A stretch of 64,000 nucleotides of DNA from contig NZ_VWWJ01000001.1 in assembly GCF_011753055.1 (NCBI RefSeq), forward strand, positions 744,001 through 808,000, given 5' to 3'. Both the position numbers and the translations under genes were made by a program. Within the stretch, counting starts at the first letter, position 1; every line of letters starts with the position of its first letter. The notes beneath the pieces were generated by a model. It ran no database searches, was not told the DNA's origin, and saw nothing but the letters and a program-made list of their open reading frames with translations. This DNA comes from Burkholderia sp. Ax-1719 (lineage in GTDB: Bacteria > Pseudomonadota > Gammaproteobacteria > Burkholderiales > Burkholderiaceae). Shown one piece after another: positions 43,080 through 51,926 of this stretch.

Positions 43080-44051
43080 TTACGCCGTGCACATCGCCGT
43101 GCGGCCATAGCGTGCATGCCATAGGCCCAGTTCCTGTTCGTGTTCGGCCACGCGTTGCGGCACGGCATCGCGCAGGAATTCCACCAGCGTTCTGATTTTG
43201 GCGTCCAGATATTGGCGTGAGGCGTACAGCGCATGGACGTTGATCGGTTTGAGGCGCGCATGCGGGAGCACCTGCACCAGCGTGCCATCGCGCAGACCTT
43301 GCAGCGCGGTTGGTATCGGCAACATGCCGATGCCCATGCCCGCGCGGATCGCTTCGCCCAGCGCTTCGGCGATATTCACGGTGAAGGGCGCTTCGCGCAT
43401 CGGACGCATGGCGTGTTCGTTGCCTTCTGCGTCTTCGAAAAGCCACGGCAGCGAGGGCTGATCCTGCAGCGATAACTGCACACTGGTGTGCGTTTCCAGT
43501 TCGTCGAGCGAGGTGGGCGTGCCGCGTCGCGACAGATATGCCGGCGACGCGCACAGCACCGCGCGCGTCATACCCAGACGCTGCGAGACCAGCGACGAAT
43601 CCTTCAGGCTCTGCGCCACCACGATGCCCACGTCGAAACGCTCTTCAAGCAGATCGGGCGTGCGTTGCGACAGCACCAGATCGACGGAGACGCCTTCGAA
43701 TTGCTGCGTGTAGCGCGCGAGTAGCGGCGTCAGATAGTGCTGGCCGAAACCCGCTGGCGCATGCACGCGCAGGCGGCCGTTGGGCTGGGCGGCTGCGCCC
43801 ATGGCCTCGGCATCGGCGAGATCGACCTGATTGAGGATGCGTTCGCAATGCTCCAGATAGCGACGGCCCGCTTCGGTCAGCGAGATCTGGCGTGTGGTGC
43901 GGTTGAACAGGCGCGTCTGCAGACTGGCTTCGAGATCCATGATCGCGCGCGAGACGGCGGCGGTACTGAGTGAGGCCCGCACGGCGGCCTTGGCGAAACC
44001 GCCGGCCTCTGCGACGCCCACGAACATCTTCATGCTGCCCAGCTTGTCCAT
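43080..44051 (-). CDS. LysR-family transcriptional regulator
   Basis: 323 residues. Winged HTH at the N-terminus (GGFAKAAVRASLSTAAVSRAIMDLE), then the type-2 periplasmic-binding-like effector domain (about 90-295). The MDKLGSMKMFVGVAEAGGF start and the LTEAGRRYLEHCERIL linker place it in the CrgA/DmlR-like subgroup common in Burkholderia. No divergent catabolic gene is adjacent: upstream is a membrane-protein operon on the same strand. Target unknown. Confidence 0.9.
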   Translation of the reverse strand: MDKLGSMKMFVGVAEAGGFAKAAVRASLSTAAVSRAIMDLEASLQTRLFNRTTRQISLTEAGRRYLEHCERILNQVDLADAEAMGAAAQPNGRLRVHAPAGFGQHYLTPLLARYTQQFEGVSVDLVLSQRTPDLLEERFDVGIVVAQSLKDSSLVSQRLGMTRAVLCASPAYLSRRGTPTSLDELETHTSVQLSLQDQPSLPWLFEDAEGNEHAMRPMREAPFTVNIAEALGEAIRAGMGIGMLPIPTALQGLRDGTLVQVLPHARLKPINVHALYASRQYLDAKIRTLVEFLRDAVPQRVAEHEQELGLWHARYGRTAMCTA

Positions 44052-44234
44052 TGGATTGTGCTTCTATGAGTTTCCATCGGGATTGGCGCGGGTGGCGCAG
44101 CGATGAAAAGGGCGTGGCGCGGGTGGTCCAGGCCGCCGCGCCCTATATATTCAACGCGTGATGAAATAATTCTACTGCGGACGAGGGGGCGATGTCAAAG
44201 CGACGGCGCGTCATGCGCGCCGTCTTCGATGCCG

Positions 44235-44309
44235 TCAGTGCCAGAAAAGCGCGATCAGGATGATGATCGGAATCGGCACGCCAAGCATGTAGAGAAGGAT
44301 CGAGCGCAT
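44235..44309 (-). CDS. 24-residue single-helix membrane protein
   Basis: Very short gene with an ideal AGGAG six bases before the ATG. The product begins MRSILLYMLGVPIPIIIL and is a single hydrophobic helix broken by a Val-Pro-Ile-Pro element, ending in Phe-Trp-His. It starts 33 bp after the larger membrane protein and is probably co-transcribed. Small proteins with the MRSILLYxLGxPIPIIILIAL pattern occur widely in proteobacteria as far as I recall; their role is unknown. Confidence 0.7.
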   Translation of the reverse strand: MRSILLYMLGVPIPIIILIALFWH

Positions 44310-44342
44310 GTCAGTCTCCTGGAGTTGTCGGGGCTGTGGTGG

Positions 44343-45275
44343 TCAGAATTCGCGCAGGCGGCCGCCCACGGTCGCCATATAGCTGGCGGCGAACGCGCCC
44401 ATCAGCAACGACACGAACAGCCAGAGCGTGGCGTGGATGGTGGCCTTGCGCGCTGCGTCGGCGGCGGCGCGCGCGGCCGTGTCGAGCGCATTCATCTTGT
44501 TCTGCAGGCGCGTATAGGTCGTGGTCACGCGCGCTTGCGCATCGGCGGGCGAGAGCCCGGTCTGTTGAGCCACGACCTGCGAAACGTACTGCGTGTCCTC
44601 TTGCGAGAGCGCGCCGCCCGACGGCAGGGTGTTGAGGAAGATGCGGGCGATTTCCTGCTTCTGCGTGACGTTCGCGAGCGCCTGTTCGGGGCGCGTTTCG
44701 GTCTGGGCAGTCGCGCCGGCGACGGGGCGCAGCATGCCGTCGATCAGATAGCCGACCGGCCAGGTCTGCCACGCCGTCTGGGCGTTGCCGCGATCGACGC
44801 CGCCCAGGCCCGCCGCCGTGTGCATGCCGGTTTCGGCGGCGGCCACCGCGGCGGTGCGCCCGATGCCCGCCGCCGTGGAGGCGAGCAGGCCGGCCATCAG
44901 CAGCGTCGCCAGCGCCCACGCGAGAAAGCCGTGCGCGGTATCGCGGAAGTGGGTTTCGTCGCCGCTGATGCTCGGCCAATGACGGCGCAGACGTCCGGCC
45001 AGATAGCCGCCCAACCCCGAAGCCATGATCTGCGACACGAAGATCCAGATGACGACCGCCGCGCCGAAGGTTTTGGCGTGAGCGCCGCTGCCCGGCCACG
45101 GGGAAAGCGATGAGAGCCCGAGACCCGTGCCCAGCGTCAGCAGGATCAGCGAGAAAGCGGCCATGCCGACCGCGCCCGCGAGTATCGCACCCCACGAAAC
45201 CGCCTCGCGCGGCATGACGTGCTGTGTTGCCGCGAGCGGTGTCGCCACGCCCACGCCCAGTTCTGTCTGATTCAT
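44343..45275 (-). CDS. Multi-pass membrane protein of unknown function
   Basis: 310 residues. Four or so hydrophobic segments: two near the N-terminus (SWGAILAGAVGMAAFSLILL; AAVVIWIFVSQIMASGLGGYLAGRL), one at about 120-145 and one near the C-terminus (TLWLFVSLLMGAFAASYMATVGG). The soluble middle (about 185-270) is helical. GxxxG motifs suggest helix packing. ATG 45275 has AAGGAGG eight bases upstream; ATG 45281 is too close to it. I know such proteins as conserved hypothetical in Burkholderia. The 24-residue protein downstream may be its partner. Confidence 0.75.
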   Translation of the reverse strand: MNQTELGVGVATPLAATQHVMPREAVSWGAILAGAVGMAAFSLILLTLGTGLGLSSLSPWPGSGAHAKTFGAAVVIWIFVSQIMASGLGGYLAGRLRRHWPSISGDETHFRDTAHGFLAWALATLLMAGLLASTAAGIGRTAAVAAAETGMHTAAGLGGVDRGNAQTAWQTWPVGYLIDGMLRPVAGATAQTETRPEQALANVTQKQEIARIFLNTLPSGGALSQEDTQYVSQVVAQQTGLSPADAQARVTTTYTRLQNKMNALDTAARAAADAARKATIHATLWLFVSLLMGAFAASYMATVGGRLREF

Positions 45276-45492
45276 GGACATCTCCTCCTTGTGGTGAGGG
45301 CGCCGTGCGCTGTGTCGTGTGAAATGCGCCGGGCCGATGCGGAGCGTTTGAGCAGAAACCGTGCCGCGAGGCCGGGCGCGCCTGCGCGGCAGATACGTTA
45401 AAAGGGTTTTGAGGCGCGCTTTAAAGGCGATATTCCGGAACGATGCAATACCTGTTTATCGCCTGTTCTTTTCCTGCGACAAGCGGATTTGA

Positions 45493-46593
45493 TTGAAACA
45501 ATTCGCTGTTAAAGTCCGCGCGGACGTCGGGGACGTTGACAAACATAAGACGAAACGCGTGCATAAAAATAACTTCAATCTATTGCGGCTGCTATTCGCC
45601 GTCGGGGTGATCTTTTCTCATTCGTTCGAGTTGCTGCGCCATCAGGACCCGCTTGAAGCCGGGTCGGCGGGGATGTCGGTGGGCACACTTGGCGTATGCG
45701 GTTTTTTCCTGCTCAGCGGCTATCTGACCGCGCAAAGCTGGACGCATGAGCCACGCGCGCTCGCGTTTCTGAAAAAACGGGCATTGCGCTTGTATCCGGC
45801 CTTTATCGTGGCGTCGGTGCTATCGGTATTCGTGGTGGGGCCATTGGGCGCGAGCACCGCCCAGTACTTCAGCGACTGGTCAGCGCATAAGTTTTTGGCC
45901 GATCTGATCGGACTGCGTCAGCCGCGCACGCCCGACGTGTTTGCAAATTCGCCCGTGCCGTCGGTGAACGGTTCGATGTGGACGATCACCTTCGAGCTGC
46001 GCTGCTATCTGCTCATGACCGTGCTGGGTTTGTGCGGCGCGATGAAGCGCCGCTGGGCGATGCTCCTGCTCGCGCTGGCGGTCAATGCCGCCGCGATTGC
46101 CGGCGCGCCGATGCAGCGCGGCGAGCAGGGCGATGCGCTGTTCGGCGTCTCGGGTTTCATGCTCTGGTTTGCCGCGCTTTATCTGGCGGGTGTGGGCTTT
46201 TATCTGTTCCGCGAGCGCCTGCCATTGCGCGGGCGTTTTGCCGTGTTCGCGCTGTTGGGCTTTGGCGCGGCGCTGTTCGCGGCTGCGCCGGTCATGCGCG
46301 CGGCGACGGTGACGCTGGGCGCGTACGGCCTCTTCTACATCGGCCAGTGTCAAGCGCCCTTGCTCACGAAGCTGCGCATGCGCGACGACCTTTCGTACGG
46401 TCTTTACCTGTACGGCTGGCCGGTCACTCAGCTACTCGCGCTGTGGCTGCCGTCGATTGCGCCGCTTGCCTTGTTCGCGTGCGTAACGGCGATCTGCGTG
46501 CCCATCGCTTTCGTGAGCTGGCGCGGGCTGGAATCGCCAGCACTGCGTCTCAAACGTGCCCGCGCGCCTGAAGGCCGTCCCGTCGCGGCGTGA
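45493..46593 (+). CDS. Acyltransferase-3 family membrane protein (OafA-like)
   Basis: 366 residues with about ten membrane helices. NNFNLLRLLFAVGVIFSHSFEL at the start carries the Arg and His of the family. These enzymes add acetyl or other acyl groups to surface glycans or lipids on the periplasmic side. The start is uncertain: TTG at 45493 gives the full frame, and GTG at 45559 would begin five residues before the conserved region. No glycan-synthesis genes lie nearby to suggest a substrate. Confidence 0.8.
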   Translation: MKQFAVKVRADVGDVDKHKTKRVHKNNFNLLRLLFAVGVIFSHSFELLRHQDPLEAGSAGMSVGTLGVCGFFLLSGYLTAQSWTHEPRALAFLKKRALRLYPAFIVASVLSVFVVGPLGASTAQYFSDWSAHKFLADLIGLRQPRTPDVFANSPVPSVNGSMWTITFELRCYLLMTVLGLCGAMKRRWAMLLLALAVNAAAIAGAPMQRGEQGDALFGVSGFMLWFAALYLAGVGFYLFRERLPLRGRFAVFALLGFGAALFAAAPVMRAATVTLGAYGLFYIGQCQAPLLTKLRMRDDLSYGLYLYGWPVTQLLALWLPSIAPLALFACVTAICVPIAFVSWRGLESPALRLKRARAPEGRPVAA

Positions 46594-46668
46594 ATGCGGT
46601 AGGCTGGCGGGCATCGCCAGTCACCGCGTCATTCGCTTTGCCGCCGAGGCGGCATGGGAGGTATCGAG

Positions 46669-47325
46669 ATGTCGCTTGCGCTCTACGGTCATCCTTTCTC
46701 CTCGTACACGCAGAAGGTGCTCGTCGCGCTGTACGAAAACGACACGCCGTTCGAATTCCGCGTCATCGGACCGGATTCGCCGCACGCGGCGGACTGGCTG
46801 CAACGCTGGCCACTGCGCAAATTCCCGCTGCTGGTGGACGGCGCGCGCAATGTGGCCGAGACCAGCATCATCATCGAATATCTCCAGCTCATGCATCCGG
46901 GGCCCGTGCGCCTCTTGCCCGCCGATCCGATGGCAGCGCTCGATGTGCGCTTTCTCGATCGCTTCTTCGATCAGCATGTGATGACGCCGGTCCAGCGCGC
47001 TGTCGATGGTGCGTTATCGGGCGACGCCGCGAAGCGTGCTGAGGGTATGGCGCACGCGGCCCAGAAGCTCGATCTGGCTTACGCGTGGCTCGATGCGCAG
47101 CTGGCGGGGCGCACCTGGGCTGCGGGAGACGCTTTCACCCTGGCGGATTGCGCGGCGGCTCCGTCGTTGTTCTATGCGGACTGGACGCATCGCATCCCGG
47201 CGGAACTTGCCGCACTGCATGCATATCGCGCGCGGCTGCTGGTGCGGCCGTCGTTTGCGCGTGCGGTGGAGGAGGCGCGGCCTTACCGGCCGCTCTTTCC
47301 GCTGGGCGCGCCGGATCGCGATTGA
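46669..47325 (+). CDS. Glutathione S-transferase family protein
   Basis: 218 residues. Thioredoxin-fold N-terminal half (LALYGHPFSSYTQKVLVALYEN; LPLLVDG-like FPLLVDGARNVAETSIIIEYL) and helical C-terminal half (WLDAQLAGRTWAAGDAFTLADCAAAP). A Ser in PFSSYT is the likely glutathione-activating residue. ATG 46669 has GGGAGG eight bases upstream. Substrate unknown; detoxification of electrophiles is the default. Isolated gene. Confidence 0.88.
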   Translation: MSLALYGHPFSSYTQKVLVALYENDTPFEFRVIGPDSPHAADWLQRWPLRKFPLLVDGARNVAETSIIIEYLQLMHPGPVRLLPADPMAALDVRFLDRFFDQHVMTPVQRAVDGALSGDAAKRAEGMAHAAQKLDLAYAWLDAQLAGRTWAAGDAFTLADCAAAPSLFYADWTHRIPAELAALHAYRARLLVRPSFARAVEEARPYRPLFPLGAPDRD

Positions 47326-47533
47326 CGCGCTGCGGGGTTAGATAACCTTCGACGTATCTTGATCGCCACTGGGCAGGTTGGCGCGGCCCAAACGCAGGGC
47401 GCGGAATAATGGCAGACAATTTAAGGCTGCGGATTGCGCGATTGGCCTGAGCGCCGCAAATTGTACGAGCGCCGATGCCCGAAGTATGCAAACGCAGCAG
47501 TAGCCCTCCAACTCTGCAACAAGGGTGGTCTGC

Positions 47534-49126
47534 ATGGATGCGATCAAGACGCTGCTCGAAGCTCAGCCTCTGCTGACGCTCTTCGTGACGGTGGCGCTCG
47601 GTTATGTGGTGGGCGAAGTGAATATCAAGGGTGTGTCGCTTGGCTCCGGCGCGGTACTGTTCGTTGGACTGGCGATAGGCGGCTGGGCGCCGAAGTCCGC
47701 GCCGCCCGCGCTGCTCGGCACGCTCGGCCTGCTGCTGTTTCTGTACGGCATCGGCATCCAGTACGGCGAGCAGTTCTTCAAGGGGCTGACCAGCGCCGAT
47801 GGACTCAAGGCCAACGCGGCCGCTATTCTGGGCGTGATCGGCGCGGGCTTCGTGTCGATCGCGTTGATTCCCGTGTTCGGCGTGAAACTGGACCAGGCGC
47901 TGGGGATGTTCGCCGGTTCCGGCACCAGCACCGCGAGCCTGCAGGCCGCCGTGGCCGCATTGAAAAGCGATGGCGCGGCGGTGGGTTATAGCGTTTCTTA
48001 TCCGTTTGGCGTAGCGGGGCCGATTCTCTTTCTGTACGCGCTGGGCGCGGTGCTGAAGCCCACAATCGAACGCCCCGCGCCAAAGCTGATCGAAACCGCC
48101 GAGATCGCCCTGAGAAATCCCGATCTGGTTGGACTCACCCTCACCGATCTCATCAAGCGTTTGCCGCAAGGCGTGTTCATCGCCGCCGTGCGCCGGGCCC
48201 ATCACAATCACACGCCGTCGGCCGATCTCGTTCTGCAACCCGACGACGTGCTGCTGGCAACCGCCACCGATCCGGCCTTGCTGCGCGACGCCACGGCCTT
48301 ATGCGGAGAATTGCAGCCGGGCCGCATGACGAACCACCGCGAGGATCTGGCCTATATGCGCGTATTCGCGTCCAGCCGCTTGGTGGTGGGTCACGCGCTG
48401 CGCGACTTGCGCTTTCCCGATGGCGTGGCCTGTTCGATTGCGCATGTACGGCGCGGCGACGTGGATATGATGCCGGGCCAGGAACTGATACTCGAATCCG
48501 GCGACCGGGTGGGCTTGCTGGTCAATCAGGTCCATCAGAAAACCATGCGGGCGTTCTTTGGCGATTCGATCAAAGGAACCGCGGAACTGGGCTTCATTTC
48601 GATCGGCGTGGGCGCGGCGCTGGGTTTGATCGCAGGCGCGATTCCCGTGCCGATTCCCGGGGTGGGCAGGCTGACGCTCGGCCTTGCAGCGGTGCTGCTG
48701 GTGGCGCTGTGCCTGGGCCGCGTGCGGCGCTTCGGGCCGTTCGTGTGGACCATGCCGCTGACCGCAAATCTGGTGCTGCGCAATTTCGGCCTGACGATCT
48801 TTCTTGCCCAGGTGGGCATGGCGTCCGGGCCCAAATTCTTCGCCACGGTCGGGGCGACGGGCGTGTCCTTCCTGCTCTATGGCCTCGTCATCGTGCTGGC
48901 GTTGCTGGTCATTACGGCGGTATGTTGCCTCTGGATCTTCCGGCTGCCCTTCGACGCGACCATGGGCGTCATCAGCGGCGCGACCGGCAACCCGGCAATC
49001 CTGGCGTTTGCAAACCGTGTGGCGCCGACGGATCTTCCGGACGTTGGTTATGCGATGATTTTCCCTTCGATGACGATCGTGAAGATTCTCTTTGTGGAAA
49101 TCGCCGTGGCGTTGATGACACATTGA
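47534..49126 (+). CDS. Aspartate:alanine exchanger-family transporter (AspT/YidE type)
   Basis: 530 residues. Two homologous membrane halves (residues 1-170 and 350-530) flank a cytoplasmic pair of TrkA-C (RCK_C) domains (about 190-260 and 275-340; LRFPDGVACSIAHVRRGDVDMMPGQELILESGDRV). The duplicated motif GSGTSTASLQAA / ATGNPAILAFAN is typical. AspT swaps aspartate for alanine; most proteobacterial members are of unknown substrate. RCK_C domains imply control by a nucleotide or ligand. Start ATG 47534 rather than 47525. Confidence 0.88.
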   Translation: MDAIKTLLEAQPLLTLFVTVALGYVVGEVNIKGVSLGSGAVLFVGLAIGGWAPKSAPPALLGTLGLLLFLYGIGIQYGEQFFKGLTSADGLKANAAAILGVIGAGFVSIALIPVFGVKLDQALGMFAGSGTSTASLQAAVAALKSDGAAVGYSVSYPFGVAGPILFLYALGAVLKPTIERPAPKLIETAEIALRNPDLVGLTLTDLIKRLPQGVFIAAVRRAHHNHTPSADLVLQPDDVLLATATDPALLRDATALCGELQPGRMTNHREDLAYMRVFASSRLVVGHALRDLRFPDGVACSIAHVRRGDVDMMPGQELILESGDRVGLLVNQVHQKTMRAFFGDSIKGTAELGFISIGVGAALGLIAGAIPVPIPGVGRLTLGLAAVLLVALCLGRVRRFGPFVWTMPLTANLVLRNFGLTIFLAQVGMASGPKFFATVGATGVSFLLYGLVIVLALLVITAVCCLWIFRLPFDATMGVISGATGNPAILAFANRVAPTDLPDVGYAMIFPSMTIVKILFVEIAVALMTH

Positions 49127-49163
49127 CGCTATGGCGCGATGAACCCGTATTCGGAGAAAGCCG

Positions 49164-50162
49164 ATGGAAATAGCCGTATTCAGCGCCAAGCCCTACGATC
49201 GCCAGTTTCTCGACGCGGCCAATGCACAGCAAGGTCATCACCTCCGGTATCTGGACGATCCGCTCGATGAGGACACCGTAGGATTGGCGGCGGGTTATCG
49301 CGGTATCTGCATCTTCGTGAACGACAAGGCCGACGCCGGCATCCTCGAAACGCTGGCGCGCGGCGGCACGCAACTGATCGCTTTGCGCTGCACCGGTTTT
49401 AACAACGTCGATCTGAAGGCCGCCGCGCGGCTGGGAATCAAGGTCGTGCGGGTGGTCGATTACTCGCCCAACTCGGTAGCCGAGCACGCCGTGGCCTTGC
49501 TGATGGCGATTAACCGCAAGGTTCATCGGGCCTATAACCGCACGCGCGATTTCAATTTCGCGCTCGACGGGCTGATGGGGTTCGACCTGTGCGGCAAGAC
49601 CGTCGCTGTGATCGGCACGGGCAAGATCGGCCGGGCCTTTACGCGCATCATGGTGGGTTTCGGCTGCGAGGTGATTGGCTACGACGCCTATCCGACGCCG
49701 GAATTCGAGGCGCTGGGCGGCCGCTATGCGACCGATGGCGCGATCGGCATGAATGCGGATATCGTCTCGCTGCATTGCCCGCTGACGCCGCAGACCTACC
49801 ACATCATCAACGCCGATACGCTCGCGCGCGCCAAGCGTGGGGCGTTGCTCATCAACACCAGCCGCGGCGGCCTGGTGGATACGGAAGCGGTGATCGGCGC
49901 GCTCAAGAGCGGGCAACTGGGTGGTCTTGCCATCGATGTCTACGAGCAGGAGGCCGATGTGTTCTTCCGCGATCTCTCGGGCACCATCGTCGACGATGAT
50001 GTGCTGCAACGATTGATGACCTTTCCCAACGTGATCGTGACGGGGCATCAGGCCTTCATGACGCGCGAGGCCGTTTCGACGATCTGCGAAACCACGCTGC
50101 GCAGCATCACCGAGTTTGAAACCGGTCAGCCGCTGACCAACCAGATCAGCGTGGATGCTTAA
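49164..50162 (+). CDS. ldhA: D-lactate dehydrogenase / D-2-hydroxyacid dehydrogenase
   Basis: 332 residues, the normal length for fermentative LdhA. Rossmann motif GKTVAVIGTGKIGRAF (about 144-159) and the catalytic Arg, Glu and His regions (INTSRGGLVDT; DVYEQEADVFFRD; TGHQAFMT). The stretch YEQEADVFFRDLSG is specific to LdhA-type enzymes. Interconverts pyruvate and D-lactate with NADH in the cytoplasm. GGAGAAAG precedes the ATG. It may be co-transcribed with the AspT-like transporter 37 bp upstream, suggesting a role in organic or amino-acid redox balance (inference). Confidence 0.9.
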   Translation: MEIAVFSAKPYDRQFLDAANAQQGHHLRYLDDPLDEDTVGLAAGYRGICIFVNDKADAGILETLARGGTQLIALRCTGFNNVDLKAAARLGIKVVRVVDYSPNSVAEHAVALLMAINRKVHRAYNRTRDFNFALDGLMGFDLCGKTVAVIGTGKIGRAFTRIMVGFGCEVIGYDAYPTPEFEALGGRYATDGAIGMNADIVSLHCPLTPQTYHIINADTLARAKRGALLINTSRGGLVDTEAVIGALKSGQLGGLAIDVYEQEADVFFRDLSGTIVDDDVLQRLMTFPNVIVTGHQAFMTREAVSTICETTLRSITEFETGQPLTNQISVDA

Positions 50163-50554
50163 CCGGCCAGCCGTTTCCAGACCGCGCGTAGCCGTCGTGC
50201 GCGGTCTTCGAACAGATACGAGGCGGCCAGCGTGATCAGCCCTGAAACCGTGCCCGTGAGCAGCGCTTCGGGAAAGGCGTAGTGGCTGGGGTGCGAATAG
50301 GCGTCGCCGATGGCGGTGAGCGCGCCCATGACGAGCGCGTTGCCGTAGCGGTTCGAATAGAGATTCGCCAGTGGCGTGAAGGTGAGCAGCACGGCCAGCA
50401 GGCCGGTGAAGAGTCCGGTCTTGAACGCCAGCGTCCAGTGCGCGGCGCTCATGATGTTGCTCCAGCTGCCGGGCATGCAGGTCATGCAGGCGCTGGTGGG
50501 CTGCCAGAAACGCTGAACGAACAGGCGGATCCTGCGTTTCCAGTCAGTGGGCAT
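50159..50554 (-). CDS. Small integral membrane protein
   Basis: 131 residues with two or three hydrophobic helices (KTGLFTGLLAVLLTFTPLANLY; ALVMGALTAIGDAYS; ALLTGTVSGLITLAASYLF) and a basic C-terminus. The N-terminal part has a CMTCMPGSW motif with two cysteines. GGAGACCACCCG precedes the ATG. The stop overlaps the ldhA stop by four bases in convergent arrangement. No family recognised; inner membrane. Confidence 0.65.
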   Translation of the reverse strand: MPTDWKRRIRLFVQRFWQPTSACMTCMPGSWSNIMSAAHWTLAFKTGLFTGLLAVLLTFTPLANLYSNRYGNALVMGALTAIGDAYSHPSHYAFPEALLTGTVSGLITLAASYLFEDRARRLRAVWKRLAG

Positions 50555-50663
50555 CGGGTGGTCTCCGGGAGCGGGCCTGGCGGCGAGGGAATGCGCCAGC
50601 TTCCTGGAGGCATCCTACAACGATTGCATGTGCGGCGATTGGCCGGTTTGTCTGCCGATTGCG

Positions 50664-50696
50664 GTTCCGGCGTGCCTGAGAGTGACACGCCGGAAC
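50664..50696. other. Stem-loop after the AidA/PixA-like gene
   Basis: Perfect 11-bp arms GTTCCGGCGTG / CACGCCGGAAC with an 11-base loop, 71 bp past the stop of the minus-strand gene. No T-run follows on either strand, so it is listed as a hairpin rather than a confirmed terminator. Confidence 0.5.
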
Positions 50697-50766
50697 GGCT
50701 TCCCCGCCTGATTCCAGCCTGGCCGGTCCAACCAGACTGCACTGCCTGATGTGGCTTGGCGGTTAC

Positions 50767-51174
50767 TTAGCGCGTGTTGCGAGTCGGGTTGCTCGCCGTG
50801 ATGAACGGGTCGAACGACATGTGCACGTTGTTTTCCAGCAGCATCGAGATCGTATATTGGACGTTGGTTCCCGCGCTGTTGACACGCCCGCCCCACACCG
50901 TGCCGTCATATTGCGGATAGCTCTGCGGGTTCACCATATTGGGAATGGCTTGCCCGTTGAAACCGAGAATCGAAATCGACTCGCCGGGGTTAATCGAAAC
51001 GGCCGACCAGACGATCGTGTCGCCGTTTTCGCAATGAGTGCGCAATTCGTTGGTTCCCTCCGACCCATCGCCGCTGTAACCGGTCGAATCGACCATGAAC
51101 ACGTATTTCGCCAGATTGTTTTCGGCAATTGCTTTAGCGACGTTGACCAGCACATTCACATAAATCGTTGACAT
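50767..51174 (-). CDS. AidA/PixA inclusion-body family protein
   Basis: 135 residues. Fits the PixA/AidA family: VNVLVNVAKAI at the start, YVFMVDSTGYSGDGSEGTNEL, then NGDTIVWSAVSINPGESISILGF. PixA forms crystalline inclusions in Xenorhabdus, and AidA is quorum-sensing controlled and linked to virulence in Burkholderia. No signal peptide. AAGAGAAAAACC precedes the ATG at 51174. The codon use and AT-rich upstream DNA differ from neighbouring genes, hinting at transfer. I see no lux-box close to it. Confidence 0.75.
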   Translation of the reverse strand: MSTIYVNVLVNVAKAIAENNLAKYVFMVDSTGYSGDGSEGTNELRTHCENGDTIVWSAVSINPGESISILGFNGQAIPNMVNPQSYPQYDGTVWGGRVNSAGTNVQYTISMLLENNVHMSFDPFITASNPTRNTR

Positions 51175-51617
51175 GGTTTTTCTCTTAATAAAATGAATGG
51201 ACGCAAATCTCCGCATCCGGTCCGGGCGGAGTTGTCATTGCATATTTCCGATCAAAACAACAAGAAAGGCTTTTTAAAGCGTGCGGCGGGAAAGCGCGTG
51301 GCCGGTAGTCAAGCTGTCCGTCACGCCAAGCGGAATATAGGAGAGGTATCTCGATAAAAGAACCTCTCAGAAATGATAGGTGGAGAGTGTCGAAAAACAT
51401 TCGCTAATGCGCAATAAATATTCGAAGAATTCTGATTGAAAGAATTGAATCGAGATGTGGTGCGACTTTCAATCGAGTTTTGATTGAATAATCGATGAAA
51501 TGTAATTTAATACCGTCAGAATAATCTGACGGAAAGAGATTAATTATGGGGCTCTTCGTAATTTCCCGAAATTGACTTTGTGCGAGACGCTGGGGATCGG
51601 TGAGCTATTGATGATTT
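51175..51617. other. AT-rich intergenic region
   Basis: About 440 bp, markedly more AT-rich than the rest of the window. It includes an inverted repeat GAGAGGT / ACCTCTC (51341-51347 and 51362-51368), repeated ATTGAATCGA / TTGATTGAATAATCGA motifs near 51430-51500, and the hairpin at 51513. It holds the promoter for the AidA/PixA-like gene; no ORF is convincing. Confidence 0.55.
51513..51532 (-). terminator. Probable terminator of the YqjE/YqjK-like operon
   Basis: Perfect 8-bp arms CCGTCAGA / TCTGACGG with an ATAA loop, followed on the minus strand by TATTAAATTACATTT. Lies 85 bp after the stop of the YqjK-like gene. Confidence 0.6.
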
Positions 51618-51926
51618 TCAACGCCCCTGCAGACGCAAATTGCGCGCAACCCATCCCAGCAAGCCCGTGCGCGCCAGCATTGGCACCACGCGCCTGGGTC
51701 CAAAGACGACGGTCCCCAGTACCGCCGAACCAAGCAGCGTGACGCGCGGCGCGGCGGCCAGCGCATGGCGAAGGTTAGTGAGTGAGAGGGTATTGTTGCG
51801 CGGCCCGGCCGGATACTGGCCCAGCCGCAGGCCAATATTGGCGATGAGCAGTTGCGTGCGCGCCAGTTCCATGCGGGTCAGCACGGCAGCTTCATGTTCG
51901 CGGCGCAGGCGGGTGCGGTGGTTCAT
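51618..51926 (-). CDS. YqjK-like small protein
   Basis: 102 residues. Basic N-terminal helix (RTRLRREHEAAVLTRMELARTQL) followed by a hydrophobic C-terminal part (VTLLGSAVLGTVVFGPRRVVPML). The start overlaps the upstream YqjE-like stop in ATGA, so they are coupled, as in the E. coli yqjDEK cluster. Family placement rests mainly on that context and composition. Membrane-associated, function unknown. Confidence 0.6.
   Translation of the reverse strand: MNHRTRLRREHEAAVLTRMELARTQLLIANIGLRLGQYPAGPRNNTLSLTNLRHALAAAPRVTLLGSAVLGTVVFGPRRVVPMLARTGLLGWVARNLRLQGR

Noticed and set aside
50664..50696. Intrinsic terminator of the AidA/PixA-like gene
   Set aside because: The stem is perfect but no T-run follows on either strand, so only a hairpin is claimed.
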